From UBA8437 sp964646205 (GTDB lineage: Bacteria; Planctomycetota; Planctomycetia; Planctomycetales; Planctomycetaceae): a DNA stretch of 64,000 nucleotides. The stretch spans positions 5,193 to 69,192 of the forward strand of contig CAZYAZ010000023.1 of assembly GCA_964646205.1 (NCBI GenBank), in the 5' to 3' direction. The position numbers and the translations under genes are program-made. Under the pieces are notes generated by a model, which made no database searches, was not told where the DNA came from, and worked only from the letters and a program-made list of their open reading frames with translations. Of this stretch, positions 25,780 to 35,361 are shown in pieces. The stretch's first letter is position 1, and each line of letters opens with the position of its first letter.

Positions 25780-28301
25780 CACCGGGTCCGGTGGGGCTCG
25801 GGCGGATGTTGTCCTCCCGATTGTAACTCAGGAGTGTCACGCGAGTGAATGGGTTCTCCCTTGTCTTGTCGCGTCCACCAGTGGAATCCCACAAGAACAA
25901 CCCAGGCGACGATGGCTCCAAGGGATATGGATCTTCCAAGCCGGGAGGAAGCGGGTGCGAATTTGAATTGGACAGTCCAGTCCCCGGCCCGGGGGATCCG
26001 CACCATCCGCCATTGTCCCCAGGCGGTTTCGATCCGGGCGGGTGTTGGGTTTGCGCCGTTCAGTGCCCGGGAAACGGTCCAGCCCGGATAGGCCTGGTCG
26101 GTGAGTACGACGATGCCGGGCTCGTCGCAATGAAATGACAATCCGATCCGTTCCCCGTGGTCGGACGAGATCGTGACTGGCTGTGGGGCCGCGGTGTCGC
26201 GGCGGATCGGGGCGAGTTGTCTTTCGAGTGACGGGTCGGTTCCCGGTTCAGGTGCGGATGGGTCGAAAGGAATAAACCAGCCGCGGGCGGCGGTCAGCTT
26301 GGGGGCCAGAGCCCATGTGGTGTACTGGGCGGCGTTGGGGATGCTTGCCAGGAGTGGGCCGTGCCGAAGTCGGACGAGGTGCGAGTCTTCTATTGGACCC
26401 GTTGATCGTAGCGTCTGGGTGGGTTGTGGTTGCGGCGAAAATGGGGCGACGACCAGGTGTCGCGAACCGGTCCATTTCATCAGGGCCAGGTCACTTTCGG
26501 ACAATCGTGAAGGGCGTTGGGCCAGGTGGACGCCGAGTGTGTCCCTTCGCGAGGGGGACGGAACAGGCCACCAGTCTGTGGGCCAGTCGTAACCTGTGAG
26601 GGACCCTGCATGTTTTCTGTTTTGCCAGGCAAGGGTGGTGTCGGGGATCGAGTGATTGTCGAACGATGCCAGTCCGACGGTCATGGGCAGTCGTCCCAGT
26701 GGGCCGACCACCCGGGTGCCGGGTGATCGTGCCAGACGTTTCAACAGGGGGCTGGACCGGCCGGGAGCGTAGGATTCCCACGTGAAACCGATGGGGCGGA
26801 GCAATGTCCCGGTGGCACCCAGGTCCAGAGCAACCAACAGGAGCACCCATCCGGGCCGTGTCCGGAGAGTCCTGGTCGGCCAGCCGGCAAGGCCCAGGAA
26901 TGCGATCGTGGCGAGAGCGAGTACTGGTGGGGCCAGTCCTGTGGCCAACAGACGGGCAAGTTCGGTTGCGGGGGTCAGTGGACGTGTCGCGAGGTCGTCG
27001 GGAGTGTAACCTGCGCGAATCAGTGTGGCGTGTGCGGCTTGGCCGGGGCGTTGGTAAAACGCTTCAGTGTTGGATGCTGTCGAGACGAGAGCCCAGGTTG
27101 TGACAACCAGCGTCAGTGTGGTTGAAAGGCTGAAAATCCGACACCAGTGGGCCAGCCGGGGCGAGTCGAGTTGTTCGAGGCCGCGTCCGGCGAGTAAAGA
27201 CCACCAGAGTCCGGCCACGACACTCCACCGTCCGGGAGATGAAAACCATGAGAAACCTGGGAGTCGGTCGGAAAGCTCGAAGAGCGGGGTGTGGCGGCCG
27301 AGGCTCAATACGAGAGCCAGGAACAACAGTCCGCCCCACAATCGGATTCGATGATCGGTTTTCCAGGTCGAAAGCCCCAGGAGCGTCAACCCGATCGTGA
27401 TCAGGCCGACGTACCCAAGGGTTTCGGTGGGAGATGCCTGCCACGGGCTCCAGGATGACGCCAGCCATAGTGGGTCGGCATGCACGAGGGTCGGGGCCAG
27501 GTGCCCGGCTACGAGGTGCCAGGGGGGCGTGGAATGTGAGCCTCGGAAAACGTCGTTGCGGCCTCGCGTGTCGCCGATTTGAGCGAGTTCGGCCGATGGG
27601 ATCAGTTGGGCGGCTGACAGTGTGGCAGCGAAGAGCACCGCGATGGCTGTGCCGCCGATTCGAGTGACTGCGGTGGGCCAGGCCGACCGGGTCACCCAGA
27701 GATGACCGACAGACAACGCGGCCAGGGTCACCGTGGTCATGAAGGCGAGTTGGAAGTGGCCAGCAGTGAACTGGAATGCGAGGACGGCACTGAGCCCCAG
27801 AAGTGACCGCGGCGATCCGGTTTCGAGCCATCGCCAGGCTGCCCAGGTCGCCAGTGGGAGCCAGCAGGCAGTCGAGGCGGCCCAGCCAAGATCGGCGTGG
27901 GTCATGAAAAATCCCTGGCCCGCGAAAACGACGCCGGCCAGGAGGCTGGCCCATTGTCCCATGCCAAATCCACGGGCACACAAACGGCCGAAGACTGCAG
28001 CCGCGAGAATGTGGAGGACCAGGAGCAGGGTCCACGCCTGGGCCGGATCCAGCAGGCGATACGCGATTTGGTTGGGAAGGTAGTACGGGGCAATTTCGGA
28101 AAGGGCCAGGGCAGGTGTGCCAATGCCATCCAGCGAATTCCATTCAGGTATACGTCCCTCGCGAAGTCCGTCAGCCAACCATCCCACAAGTGGGAGGGCG
28201 TGTGTGTCGACGACGGGGCTGGTGGCCCGCGCACCCAGGCTCGCCGGCCAAAACCAGGCCAGGACGATCGGCAGCAAAAGCCAGGCGGAGGGGCGTTTCA
28301 A
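25779..28301 (-). CDS. YfhO-like polytopic membrane protein (GT-C type fold)
   Basis: This 840-residue protein has about twelve hydrophobic segments in its first two thirds (for example LLLVLHILAAAVFGRLC, AVLFAATLSAAQLIPSAEL, LGYVGLITIGLTLLGLS) and a soluble C-terminal part ending in YPGWTVSRALNG, GQWRMVRIPRAGDWTVQF, and a last TM. The sequence DQAYPGWTV and this layout match the YfhO family, which is involved in glycosylation of lipoteichoic acid in Firmicutes; here a role in polymer or glycan transfer is only inferred. The start is TTG 28301 with AAGGAG five bases upstream. It heads an overlapping three-gene unit with two CRTAC1 lipoproteins. Confidence 0.82.
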   Translation of the reverse strand: MKRPSAWLLLPIVLAWFWPASLGARATSPVVDTHALPLVGWLADGLREGRIPEWNSLDGIGTPALALSEIAPYYLPNQIAYRLLDPAQAWTLLLVLHILAAAVFGRLCARGFGMGQWASLLAGVVFAGQGFFMTHADLGWAASTACWLPLATWAAWRWLETGSPRSLLGLSAVLAFQFTAGHFQLAFMTTVTLAALSVGHLWVTRSAWPTAVTRIGGTAIAVLFAATLSAAQLIPSAELAQIGDTRGRNDVFRGSHSTPPWHLVAGHLAPTLVHADPLWLASSWSPWQASPTETLGYVGLITIGLTLLGLSTWKTDHRIRLWGGLLFLALVLSLGRHTPLFELSDRLPGFSWFSSPGRWSVVAGLWWSLLAGRGLEQLDSPRLAHWCRIFSLSTTLTLVVTTWALVSTASNTEAFYQRPGQAAHATLIRAGYTPDDLATRPLTPATELARLLATGLAPPVLALATIAFLGLAGWPTRTLRTRPGWVLLLVALDLGATGTLLRPIGFTWESYAPGRSSPLLKRLARSPGTRVVGPLGRLPMTVGLASFDNHSIPDTTLAWQNRKHAGSLTGYDWPTDWWPVPSPSRRDTLGVHLAQRPSRLSESDLALMKWTGSRHLVVAPFSPQPQPTQTLRSTGPIEDSHLVRLRHGPLLASIPNAAQYTTWALAPKLTAARGWFIPFDPSAPEPGTDPSLERQLAPIRRDTAAPQPVTISSDHGERIGLSFHCDEPGIVVLTDQAYPGWTVSRALNGANPTPARIETAWGQWRMVRIPRAGDWTVQFKFAPASSRLGRSISLGAIVAWVVLVGFHWWTRQDKGEPIHSRDTPELQSGGQHPPEPHRTR

Positions 28302-28548
28302 CGAGGCTCCTTGCGTGGAGCTTTGTCTCTGGCGGGTGCCGGTCCGCTGCCGGCTTGTGCATCAGGGAGAAACATGGACATGCGAGCAACCGGTTGGGGT
28401 GAGCGGAAATGGTGGTCGGGCCGGCCCGGGACAGGGGGATGTTCGCCATCCTACTCGTCGGGTTTCCGTGGAAACAACCGGGGTTGTCCCCCGGGGGCCT
28501 CGTGGGGGATAGTCTAGACCCGGTTCCTTTGTTTCGGTTGATATCTCG
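28302..28548. other. Divergent intergenic region between YfhO-like and SGNH genes
   Basis: These 247 bases hold the promoters of two divergent operons. The region is GC-rich and contains no RNA gene or clear hairpin. I see no recognisable operator. Confidence 0.5.
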
Positions 28549-29556
28549 GTGAGTACAACTGCAAGCCCACGGGTTCGACTTGCGTACCGCCTGTTGCAGT
28601 TGGGCGTGTGTGGCGGTTTGGTTGCGGCACTGGCACTGTCCGTCGTGCTGAAGGTGCAACCTGTTCGCGAGTTGTTTCATCCGTGGTTGACAATTTACGT
28701 GAAAGAGCCAGGTCACGAACACTCGGGCCACTTTTACCTGTACGACCCGACACTGGGGTGGCGAAACGTTCCCAACTGGGCCGCCACAACCCGGGGGCGT
28801 CCGCTGACAATAAACAGCCAGGGGCTGCGCGATCGGGAATACGCCTACGCGAAACCGGCCGGCACCGGCCGGATTCTGGTGCTTGGGGATTCCTTCACCT
28901 GGGGGTATGGCGTCTCGGACGCAGACATTTTCACCGAGGTGTTGGAACGGCGGTTGGCCTCGCATGACCGGGCGTGGCAGGTCCTCAATACGGGTGTCTC
29001 GGGCTGGGGAACTGATCAACAGTTCCTGTTCTTCCGGGAGGAGGGAGCGCGATACCAACCGGATGTCGTTGTTCTGGCGTGTTACCTTTTGAATGATCCA
29101 AGAGAAGTGGGGGTTTCGGACGTATACGGGTTGTCAAAACCGGTTTTCCTGGACAAGGAGCTGACCCTCGGAAATGTTCCGGTCCCGCTTCCCTCTCGAG
29201 CCAAAACCGGGCTGAAATCGTCAGTGGAGGGGTTTGAGCTGATGGTGCGGTTGATCGACGCAATCCATCAAGAATGCGAAAAGAGGAATTGTCGACTGCT
29301 CGTGATGAAGTTCCGTACGTTTGCCGATCCAACAGTCGGGGGGCTGGAAGAACTGGACGGGTTATTTGAGGCAGAGTTTGCCCGTTTGCGGAAGCGGATC
29401 GGTTACCTGGATCTCGACGAGGAGTTTCGAAAACGAAAAATCGAAACAAAATACCTGGTGGCCGGAAACGAGGACAACCATTGGAACGACTTCGGACATC
29501 AGCAGGTCGCCGCGATTCTGGGCGAGTTTCTGGAACAGCAGGGATGGCTCAAATAG
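28549..29556 (+). CDS. Membrane-anchored SGNH/GDSL hydrolase
   Basis: From GTG 28549 an N-terminal TM (LGVCGGLVAALALSVVL) leads into an extracytoplasmic SGNH-hydrolase domain. Block I is ILVLGDSFTWGYGV with the catalytic Ser at 115; block II is the Gly in NTGVSGWGTDQQ; the block III Asn is probably the N of CYLLNDPREV; the C-terminal acid/His block is EDNHWNDFGH with His 311. This set is typical of carbohydrate esterases and AlgX/AlgJ-like acetyltransferases. The 335-residue length is usual. It heads the octahaem cytochrome unit, overlapping the next gene by 13 bases if that gene starts at 29544. Substrate unknown. Confidence 0.88.
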   Translation: MSTTASPRVRLAYRLLQLGVCGGLVAALALSVVLKVQPVRELFHPWLTIYVKEPGHEHSGHFYLYDPTLGWRNVPNWAATTRGRPLTINSQGLRDREYAYAKPAGTGRILVLGDSFTWGYGVSDADIFTEVLERRLASHDRAWQVLNTGVSGWGTDQQFLFFREEGARYQPDVVVLACYLLNDPREVGVSDVYGLSKPVFLDKELTLGNVPVPLPSRAKTGLKSSVEGFELMVRLIDAIHQECEKRNCRLLVMKFRTFADPTVGGLEELDGLFEAEFARLRKRIGYLDLDEEFRKRKIETKYLVAGNEDNHWNDFGHQQVAAILGEFLEQQGWLK

Positions 29557-31568
29557 CCAAGATGCTTGAGAGTCGACCAGCCGGACAACATGGTGCGGTC
29601 ATTGGAGACAGGGTTGTGAGAGATGAGCCTGGACCAACTCGAACTTCACGGCGAGGTGCGGTCAACTGGAAGGTGGCCGCATGGCTGATGGGCTTTGCCT
29701 GCGTGTTCGTGCTGGCGGTGGCCTTTTTGAGATGGCGTACCGACCATCTGCGACAACAACGGTTCAGCGAGCCTCGCCGAGAAAAGATTGGTCGGATGAT
29801 GGTGTGGTTTGACGAACAGCCTGAAGCGGTGTTCGACATGTGGCAGCCCACCGGGCCGCATTCGAATCTCAGGCGACAAGACTATGCGAAACCCGAAACC
29901 TGCCGACGTTGTCACAAGAAGAACTATGACGCGTGGTTCGAGCACCCACACCGGAAAATGAATCTGCTGGCGTCGGAAGACGCGGTGGTCGGCGATTTTT
30001 CTGGTGACGCGACCATCGATTACCGCGGTGGAACTGCGACTTTTGACAAAACCGGGCAGGGGCATTCCATGACGCTGGCTCGCGATGGCCAGTCGCGCGT
30101 TTACACGGTCGAGGAGACCATCGGTTCGCGATTCTTCCAATACTACGTGGGACACTTGGAGAAAGGCCCCGAGTCGCCTGAGCATGCAATGTACCACGTC
30201 GATTTTGTACTGCCGTTCGGCTACTGGATTGACCAGAAGCAGTGGGTGCCGGTTGTGCACGTGTCAGAAGAGGTGTCCGACGATCTACGAGATGACCCGT
30301 TTGACGTGGCGTCGGAAGCCGTCGACGGAAAGGACTATTACAGTTACCACCGCCATTGTGCCAATTGTCACAGCACCTTCGCCCTGGGCGATCTGATGTT
30401 GAGAGCCTTTCCCCGTTTGGGAAATTATTCGCCGGAGAGTCTCCATTTTTCGATGCCCGGTTACGTGGCGGATGCCCACCCGAATCTGTGGCCTAAGGGG
30501 AAGAGGTCTTTTGATCTCACCGAAGACGAACTCGCCGGAATCATGTCGGCGGTTGGTGAGTTCCAGGCATCCGAGCACGGAGTCTCAATGGGTATCAGTT
30601 GTGGCGCGTGTCACCTCGGCCTGAAAGAACACGCCGAGGGGCGGATGAAGAAGCCACCGTTTTTCCCCAACAGCCCGCACCTCCATGTCGAATATGCCGA
30701 CGAGGAAAAAAAGGAGGACATCAGTTTTGGTCGGACACCAAGGACGCTGAATTCCATTTGCGCGCGATGCCACACCGGGAAGCGTCCCGAGTACGGGGCG
30801 GGAATGTCGACCTGGAACTCCATCGAGTTCAGTGACGCTTTGAAGAGTCCCTGTTTTCTGAAGGCGACGTGTGTGGATTGTCATGAACCACACGGGCCGA
30901 TCGGCAAAACCTGGAAAAAGACTGCGGCCCAGGACGATGCGTCGTGTATGAAGTGTCATCCGCGGTTTGCATCGAAAAAAGCGTTACAGGCCCACACACA
31001 CCATCCGTTGGATTCGGCAGGAAGCCGTTGTATGAATTGCCACATGCCACGGTTGAATGAGGGGTTGCAGGACATGGTCCGGACGCATCTGATTTTCACC
31101 CCAACCAACCCGGACATGATCGAGTCCAATGAACCCAATGCGTGCAACATGTGCCACACGGACAAGCCAATTGACTGGACGTTGGATCACTTGTCCGAGT
31201 GGTATGACGTCAAATTCAACGACAAGAGCATAGAATTCAGTTACCAGCCACGGGAACAACCGGTGGCCATTGGTTGGCTAAATCACCATCGTGAAGCGGT
31301 GCGATTGGTGGGAGCCGACAGTCTGGTCCGCAGCGGGGCCACATGGGCCTTGAAGGACCTGGCCGGAGCACTCGACGACGACTTCCTGGTCAACCGGCAA
31401 TTTGCCCGAACCGGGATCGAAAAATTGATTGGCCGTTCTTTGGAGTCGACCGGATATCGGTTTTACATGACCCGTGACGAACGCAAGGCACCGCTTGTGC
31501 GTGTTCGTGATGAATTGTTGAAAGTCCAGTCCTCGGTGACTCGTCCGAAAACCGTTGGCGGGCGGTGA
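29544..31568 (+). CDS. Membrane-anchored octahaem c-type cytochrome (paralogue 1)
   Basis: The 674-residue protein has an N-terminal TM (VAAWLMGFACVFVLAVAFL) and eight CxxCH motifs with first Cys at 120 (CRRCH), 272 (CANCH), 353 (CGACH), 406 (CARCH), 443 (CVDCH), 468 (CMKCH), 496 (CMNCH) and 534 (CNMCH). The spacing resembles the cytochrome c554/NrfA-like multihaem proteins, and a C-terminal HEAT-like segment follows (AVRLVGADSLVRSGATWALKDL). It should be exported by Sec and matured by the cytochrome c assembly pathway. Conserved blocks shared with the next gene include GSRFFQYYVG and VLPFGYW. ATG 29544 overlaps the SGNH gene; ATG 29562 is an alternative. The redox substrate is unknown. Confidence 0.92.
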   Translation: MAQIAKMLESRPAGQHGAVIGDRVVRDEPGPTRTSRRGAVNWKVAAWLMGFACVFVLAVAFLRWRTDHLRQQRFSEPRREKIGRMMVWFDEQPEAVFDMWQPTGPHSNLRRQDYAKPETCRRCHKKNYDAWFEHPHRKMNLLASEDAVVGDFSGDATIDYRGGTATFDKTGQGHSMTLARDGQSRVYTVEETIGSRFFQYYVGHLEKGPESPEHAMYHVDFVLPFGYWIDQKQWVPVVHVSEEVSDDLRDDPFDVASEAVDGKDYYSYHRHCANCHSTFALGDLMLRAFPRLGNYSPESLHFSMPGYVADAHPNLWPKGKRSFDLTEDELAGIMSAVGEFQASEHGVSMGISCGACHLGLKEHAEGRMKKPPFFPNSPHLHVEYADEEKKEDISFGRTPRTLNSICARCHTGKRPEYGAGMSTWNSIEFSDALKSPCFLKATCVDCHEPHGPIGKTWKKTAAQDDASCMKCHPRFASKKALQAHTHHPLDSAGSRCMNCHMPRLNEGLQDMVRTHLIFTPTNPDMIESNEPNACNMCHTDKPIDWTLDHLSEWYDVKFNDKSIEFSYQPREQPVAIGWLNHHREAVRLVGADSLVRSGATWALKDLAGALDDDFLVNRQFARTGIEKLIGRSLESTGYRFYMTRDERKAPLVRVRDELLKVQSSVTRPKTVGGR

Positions 31569-31598
31569 TTGGTTGGGCCTGCGTTAGGAAGCGAGAGT

Positions 31599-33539
31599 AT
31601 GGGCCGCAAGCGGACAGTTGGGCTGGTCGTGCTCGCGCTTGTTGGCGGCGGGGTAGTCTGGTGGTGGGGTGGCCAGGAACGTGGTGCCAGGCAGGCAGAT
31701 CGTCGCCGCGGCAATACCCGTGCAGTCGGTCCCCGGGCGATTGGGCAAGGCCGGTTGATTGGCTGGTGGCCGAAAGCGCCGGATCAACTCGGTGTCGCGG
31801 CGCCTGTGACCTCCAGTGATTCCAACAGCAACATGCATCCGGCGGATTACGTTGGTCCCGATCGATGTCGGAAGTGCCATCAGCGTAATCACCAGGACTG
31901 GAGCCAGCATGCACACCGGCTGATGAATGCCGTGGCCAATCAGGAGACAGTGCGAGGCGACTTTTCTGGGCGTGCCGCACTGCACCAGGACGGCGGGCGG
32001 GTGACATTCTTTCAGGATCGGGAGTCGGACGAGAAGACGAAGAGATGGTGGATGCGGTTGGTTCGGGGCGATGTGGATCGCACCTACCGGATCACGCAAA
32101 CCATCGGGTCGCGATTCTTTCAGTATTACGTGGGGCGGCTCGCGGCTGGGCCCGAGCCTGCCGGACACCAGTACTACACCACTGATCACGTGTTGCCATT
32201 CGGGTACTGGCTTGAGAAACAGCAGTGGGTGCCGGTGGTACACGTGCATCGTGAGGTTCCCGAACTGGATCGCGAGGACCCGTTTGTCGGGGCCGGGGAA
32301 TTGACACGTTTTGCACCGTATGCTCAGGGGTGCAACGGTTGTCACACAACATTTTCCCTGGGGGATATGTTCACCCGGGAACCTTTGAGGCTAGCGCGGC
32401 ATGCCCCCTGGCCGATGCACTGGAATCTTGCCGACTACATCGAAGAAAACCGGAGTGAATTTCTTTCCCGAATTCCGGAGTTTTCACAGAATCAACCAAT
32501 TGGAAATATTGGTGAACAGCAGCTTCAAGACTTGGGCCGGATCTTGACGTCGATGGATGCACGCGACCATGGCGTCACCCTGGGGATCAGTTGCGAGGCT
32601 TGCCACCTGGGAAGTCGCCGTCACGCGGAGGATCCCACTCGTGCGCCCGGTTTCGCCCCTCGAAGTCCACACCTGAGAGCAGAGACCGGCGGGCGTGAGA
32701 TTGCCTCCGGGAGGAATCATACGAATCTGAATTGGGCCTGCGGACGTTGTCATGCCGGATCGCGGTCAGAGTTTGCAGCGGGAATGGGTACGTGGAATTC
32801 CATTGAATACACCGACGCCACTCGCGGCGCGTGTTATTCGCAGTTGAAATGCGTCGATTGCCACGATCCACACAAGGCGATAGGTCAAAAATGGACGCGG
32901 ACACGGGCCCAGGACGAGTCGGTGTGTTTGAAATGTCATCGAGAGTTCGCCTCTCGTGATGTCCGGCGGCAGCACACTCATCACCAGGCCGGCTCACCCG
33001 GCGACGGCTGCCTGGAATGTCATATGCCGCGGATCAACGAGGGGCTACAGGACGTCGTCAGAACACACAGTATCTTTTCTCCGACACACGGCGAGATGTT
33101 GGAAGCCAATCACCCGAATGCGTGCAATCTGTGCCACGTCGAAGAGACGATCGACTGGACAGTGGATTGGCTCCAGAAATGGTACGACGTGGAGATGAAC
33201 AGTTTGGACCTCGGCCGCGCTTACGCTGACAAGTGGAAGTCGGTGGGGGAAGGTTGGCTGGAAAGTGAAAATGAAGCTGTTCGATTGGTGGGTGCGGATG
33301 CGGTTGTTCGTCAACGGGCCGGGTGGTCGCTGGAGTTCTTGGTGGCAAGGCTGGATGACGAATTTCTGATCAATCGGCAGTTTGCTGCTCGTGGGCTCGA
33401 GAAGATGCTCGGTCTCGAATTGGCCGAGTTGGGGTATCGTTTTCATGAATCCCGATCTGAACGCAAGCGTGGATTGAAACGGGTTCGGGAACTTGTTCTT
33501 GGTTCCGATTCGGTCGTCACCGGAGTGGGTGATCGATGA
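31599..33539 (+). CDS. Membrane-anchored octahaem c-type cytochrome (paralogue 2)
   Basis: ATG 31599, preceded by AGGAAGCGAGAG, starts a TM anchor (VGLVVLALVGGGVVWWW) and a 646-residue protein with eight CxxCH motifs: CRKCH (Cys 90), CNGCH, CEACH, CGRCH, CVDCH, CLKCH, CLECH and CNLCH (Cys 509). It is collinear with the preceding gene, sharing GSRFFQYYVG, VLPFGYW, QQWVPVVHV, THSIFSPTHGEM-like and NACNLCHVE-like blocks and the C-terminal AVRLVGADAVVR HEAT-like segment. The two arose by tandem duplication but have diverged considerably. Both could form one electron-transfer complex. Its stop overlaps the start of the polyhistidine membrane protein (ATGA). Confidence 0.93.
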   Translation: MGRKRTVGLVVLALVGGGVVWWWGGQERGARQADRRRGNTRAVGPRAIGQGRLIGWWPKAPDQLGVAAPVTSSDSNSNMHPADYVGPDRCRKCHQRNHQDWSQHAHRLMNAVANQETVRGDFSGRAALHQDGGRVTFFQDRESDEKTKRWWMRLVRGDVDRTYRITQTIGSRFFQYYVGRLAAGPEPAGHQYYTTDHVLPFGYWLEKQQWVPVVHVHREVPELDREDPFVGAGELTRFAPYAQGCNGCHTTFSLGDMFTREPLRLARHAPWPMHWNLADYIEENRSEFLSRIPEFSQNQPIGNIGEQQLQDLGRILTSMDARDHGVTLGISCEACHLGSRRHAEDPTRAPGFAPRSPHLRAETGGREIASGRNHTNLNWACGRCHAGSRSEFAAGMGTWNSIEYTDATRGACYSQLKCVDCHDPHKAIGQKWTRTRAQDESVCLKCHREFASRDVRRQHTHHQAGSPGDGCLECHMPRINEGLQDVVRTHSIFSPTHGEMLEANHPNACNLCHVEETIDWTVDWLQKWYDVEMNSLDLGRAYADKWKSVGEGWLESENEAVRLVGADAVVRQRAGWSLEFLVARLDDEFLINRQFAARGLEKMLGLELAELGYRFHESRSERKRGLKRVRELVLGSDSVVTGVGDR

Positions 33540-34681
33540 GCCACTCATCGTTGATCGGGAGTGCCGGTGATGGGGAGCGGCCCGGTTGGCGGCCGGGCTG
33601 GATCCAGACGCCTCGGCAGGACATGGCGTGGTTTGTGTTACTTCCTGCTGCGGCGGCCATGGTGGCCGTTGGGTGTCATCACTGGCTGCCGTATGTCGCA
33701 CTGGCCTCGGTGAATCTCTGGGTGACAATTCCTCACCACTGTGCCACCTGGGTCCGCACCTTCGGTCTCGAGGAAGATTGGCAACGTTGGCGAGCCCGGC
33801 TGCTGTTGGGGCCCGTCCTGATTGTCGGCCTGGCGTTCGTGGGGCATCGCTGGGCTCCGACCACGCTGCTGTTGCTGGTGACGATGTGGGATCACCAGCA
33901 CAGCATCATGCAGCAACATGGTTTCACCAGGATCTACGACTTCAAGGCGGGGACGGGAACGCCACGGACGGGACGTTTCGACCTGGCGGTGAACTGGGTG
34001 CTGTATGCCAACATGTTTCTGACTGCCCCGTTGTTCGTCCAGTACTGGGTCCGCGAACTGTTCACCTGGCGAATTGCCATTGGTGTCGACACGGTGCAGG
34101 CCATCCAGGGAGTCAGTTGGTCCCTGACGGCACTGGTGTTGGCAGCCTATGGAGTGCACTTGATCAGGTGTCTCCGCGGTGGCGATGGAGTGAACCCCAT
34201 CAAGCTGTTGTTTCTGCTGGCCAGCTATGGGCTCTGGTATGGCACGGCGTGGCACACGGATTCGATCCTTGTTTTTGGCATCGCACACAGGTTGATGCAT
34301 GGTCTGCAATACATGGTGATTGTGAGGATCTACCTTGCGAAGAAGGCGCGGGGGCGTGGCGTGTCCGGAGGGGGCGTGGGCCTGAGTCTGGCAGGGCGGG
34401 GTGGCTTGTTGCGGTTTGTGGGTGTCAGCCTGCTGTACGCGCTGGTGTTTCAATTGGTTGTTGGTCAACCGCAACCGTTGGAAACATTCGGTTTCGGAGT
34501 TGTTGGTTTCGACCTGGTTTATGAGGCGATTCCCGAATTGGGTGTGGGGCAATTTAGCCAGCAACAAGCCTACGAGTTGTTCGCCACGGCGATGGTCGAT
34601 GCCGTTGCCATGGTTCACTATTACTTCGACAGTTTTATCTGGAAGGTCAGCGATCAGCGGGTGCAGGAGGGGTTGGAATGA
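33536..34681 (+). CDS. Polytopic membrane protein with six conserved histidines, unknown family
   Basis: This 381-residue protein has about eight hydrophobic segments. I do not recognise the family. Aligned by eye with the N-terminal half of the convergent gene at 35362-37104, it shares His67/His68 (TIPHHCATW), His122 within DHQHSIMQQHGFTRIYDFKAG, His208 in YGVHLIRC, NPIKLLFLLAS at 220-230, His255 in HRLMHGLQY and His361 in HYYFDSFIWKV. The positions differ by at most one residue up to 260. Histidines at membrane-helix ends in two paralogues suggest metal or haem ligation, as in membrane di-iron enzymes; this is inference. It overlaps both neighbours by four bases, tying it to the octahaem cytochromes. 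Confidence 0.85.
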   Translation: MSHSSLIGSAGDGERPGWRPGWIQTPRQDMAWFVLLPAAAAMVAVGCHHWLPYVALASVNLWVTIPHHCATWVRTFGLEEDWQRWRARLLLGPVLIVGLAFVGHRWAPTTLLLLVTMWDHQHSIMQQHGFTRIYDFKAGTGTPRTGRFDLAVNWVLYANMFLTAPLFVQYWVRELFTWRIAIGVDTVQAIQGVSWSLTALVLAAYGVHLIRCLRGGDGVNPIKLLFLLASYGLWYGTAWHTDSILVFGIAHRLMHGLQYMVIVRIYLAKKARGRGVSGGGVGLSLAGRGGLLRFVGVSLLYALVFQLVVGQPQPLETFGFGVVGFDLVYEAIPELGVGQFSQQQAYELFATAMVDAVAMVHYYFDSFIWKVSDQRVQEGLE

Positions 34682-35316
34682 GCCTGTCGCGGCGTGGGAC
34701 AATCTGTTGCGTCGTGGGTGCCGTGGCGGCGGCCGTGGCTGTTTGGGGGTGGACGGAAAATCGACCGGCGTCCTTCAGCGTGACGGGGGTTGTGGTATTG
34801 GCCACTTCTGGGTTGGCATGGCTCAGGCCGAGATGGGCCAGTGGAGATGGCGGTTATCGCATTCTTCTGGCAGTTGCTCTGCCCGCGGTGATCCTGGCCT
34901 CGCACGAGTCGATCGACAGGGGCCTGGCCAAACCTGGAGAAATGTACTTGCGAGGACAGGTGAATTACGCCGACGTGATGATCACCCTGTTTCCCGGACG
35001 AGACGGTTACCGGTTTTTGAAGGCCCAGCAATTGGGGCTGTGTCGTGACCTTTCCTTTGTGCGGGATTCTCTTCAGAGGGACGCTTTCGCCGCCCGGTGC
35101 AGAAAAATGGATCCGGCAACACTGGAGCGAGTTCGTCGAGAATTGGAACGCGCGATCGCCACGGGTGTCACCAGTAACGAGGATCTGCTGAGGATCTATT
35201 CCGGTGTGCTTGAGGAGGGCGGCGCGGATCCGGCAAAAATTGAGCAAGCTCGCCAGGCGTTGTTTCGCCACCACCCGCGATTTCGGCCGGTGGCCATTGG
35301 TCGCGAGTATCGGTGA
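34678..35316 (+). CDS. Small membrane protein, unknown function
   Basis: The 212-residue product has about three N-terminal hydrophobic segments (ICCVVGAVAAAVAVWGW, FSVTGVVVLATSGLAWL, ILLAVALPAVILAS), then a soluble region with YADVMITLFPGRDGYRFLKAQ and a basic helical tail. The ATG overlaps the stop of the polyhistidine membrane protein (ATGA), so it is the fifth gene of that unit. No family recognised. It converges on the TPR-fused paralogue 45 bases away. Confidence 0.78.
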   Translation: MSLSRRGTICCVVGAVAAAVAVWGWTENRPASFSVTGVVVLATSGLAWLRPRWASGDGGYRILLAVALPAVILASHESIDRGLAKPGEMYLRGQVNYADVMITLFPGRDGYRFLKAQQLGLCRDLSFVRDSLQRDAFAARCRKMDPATLERVRRELERAIATGVTSNEDLLRIYSGVLEEGGADPAKIEQARQALFRHHPRFRPVAIGREYR

Positions 35317-35361
35317 ATTCGACGGCCTGGTCGGATGGTTTCCAGTCCCGGCCACGGCCCC

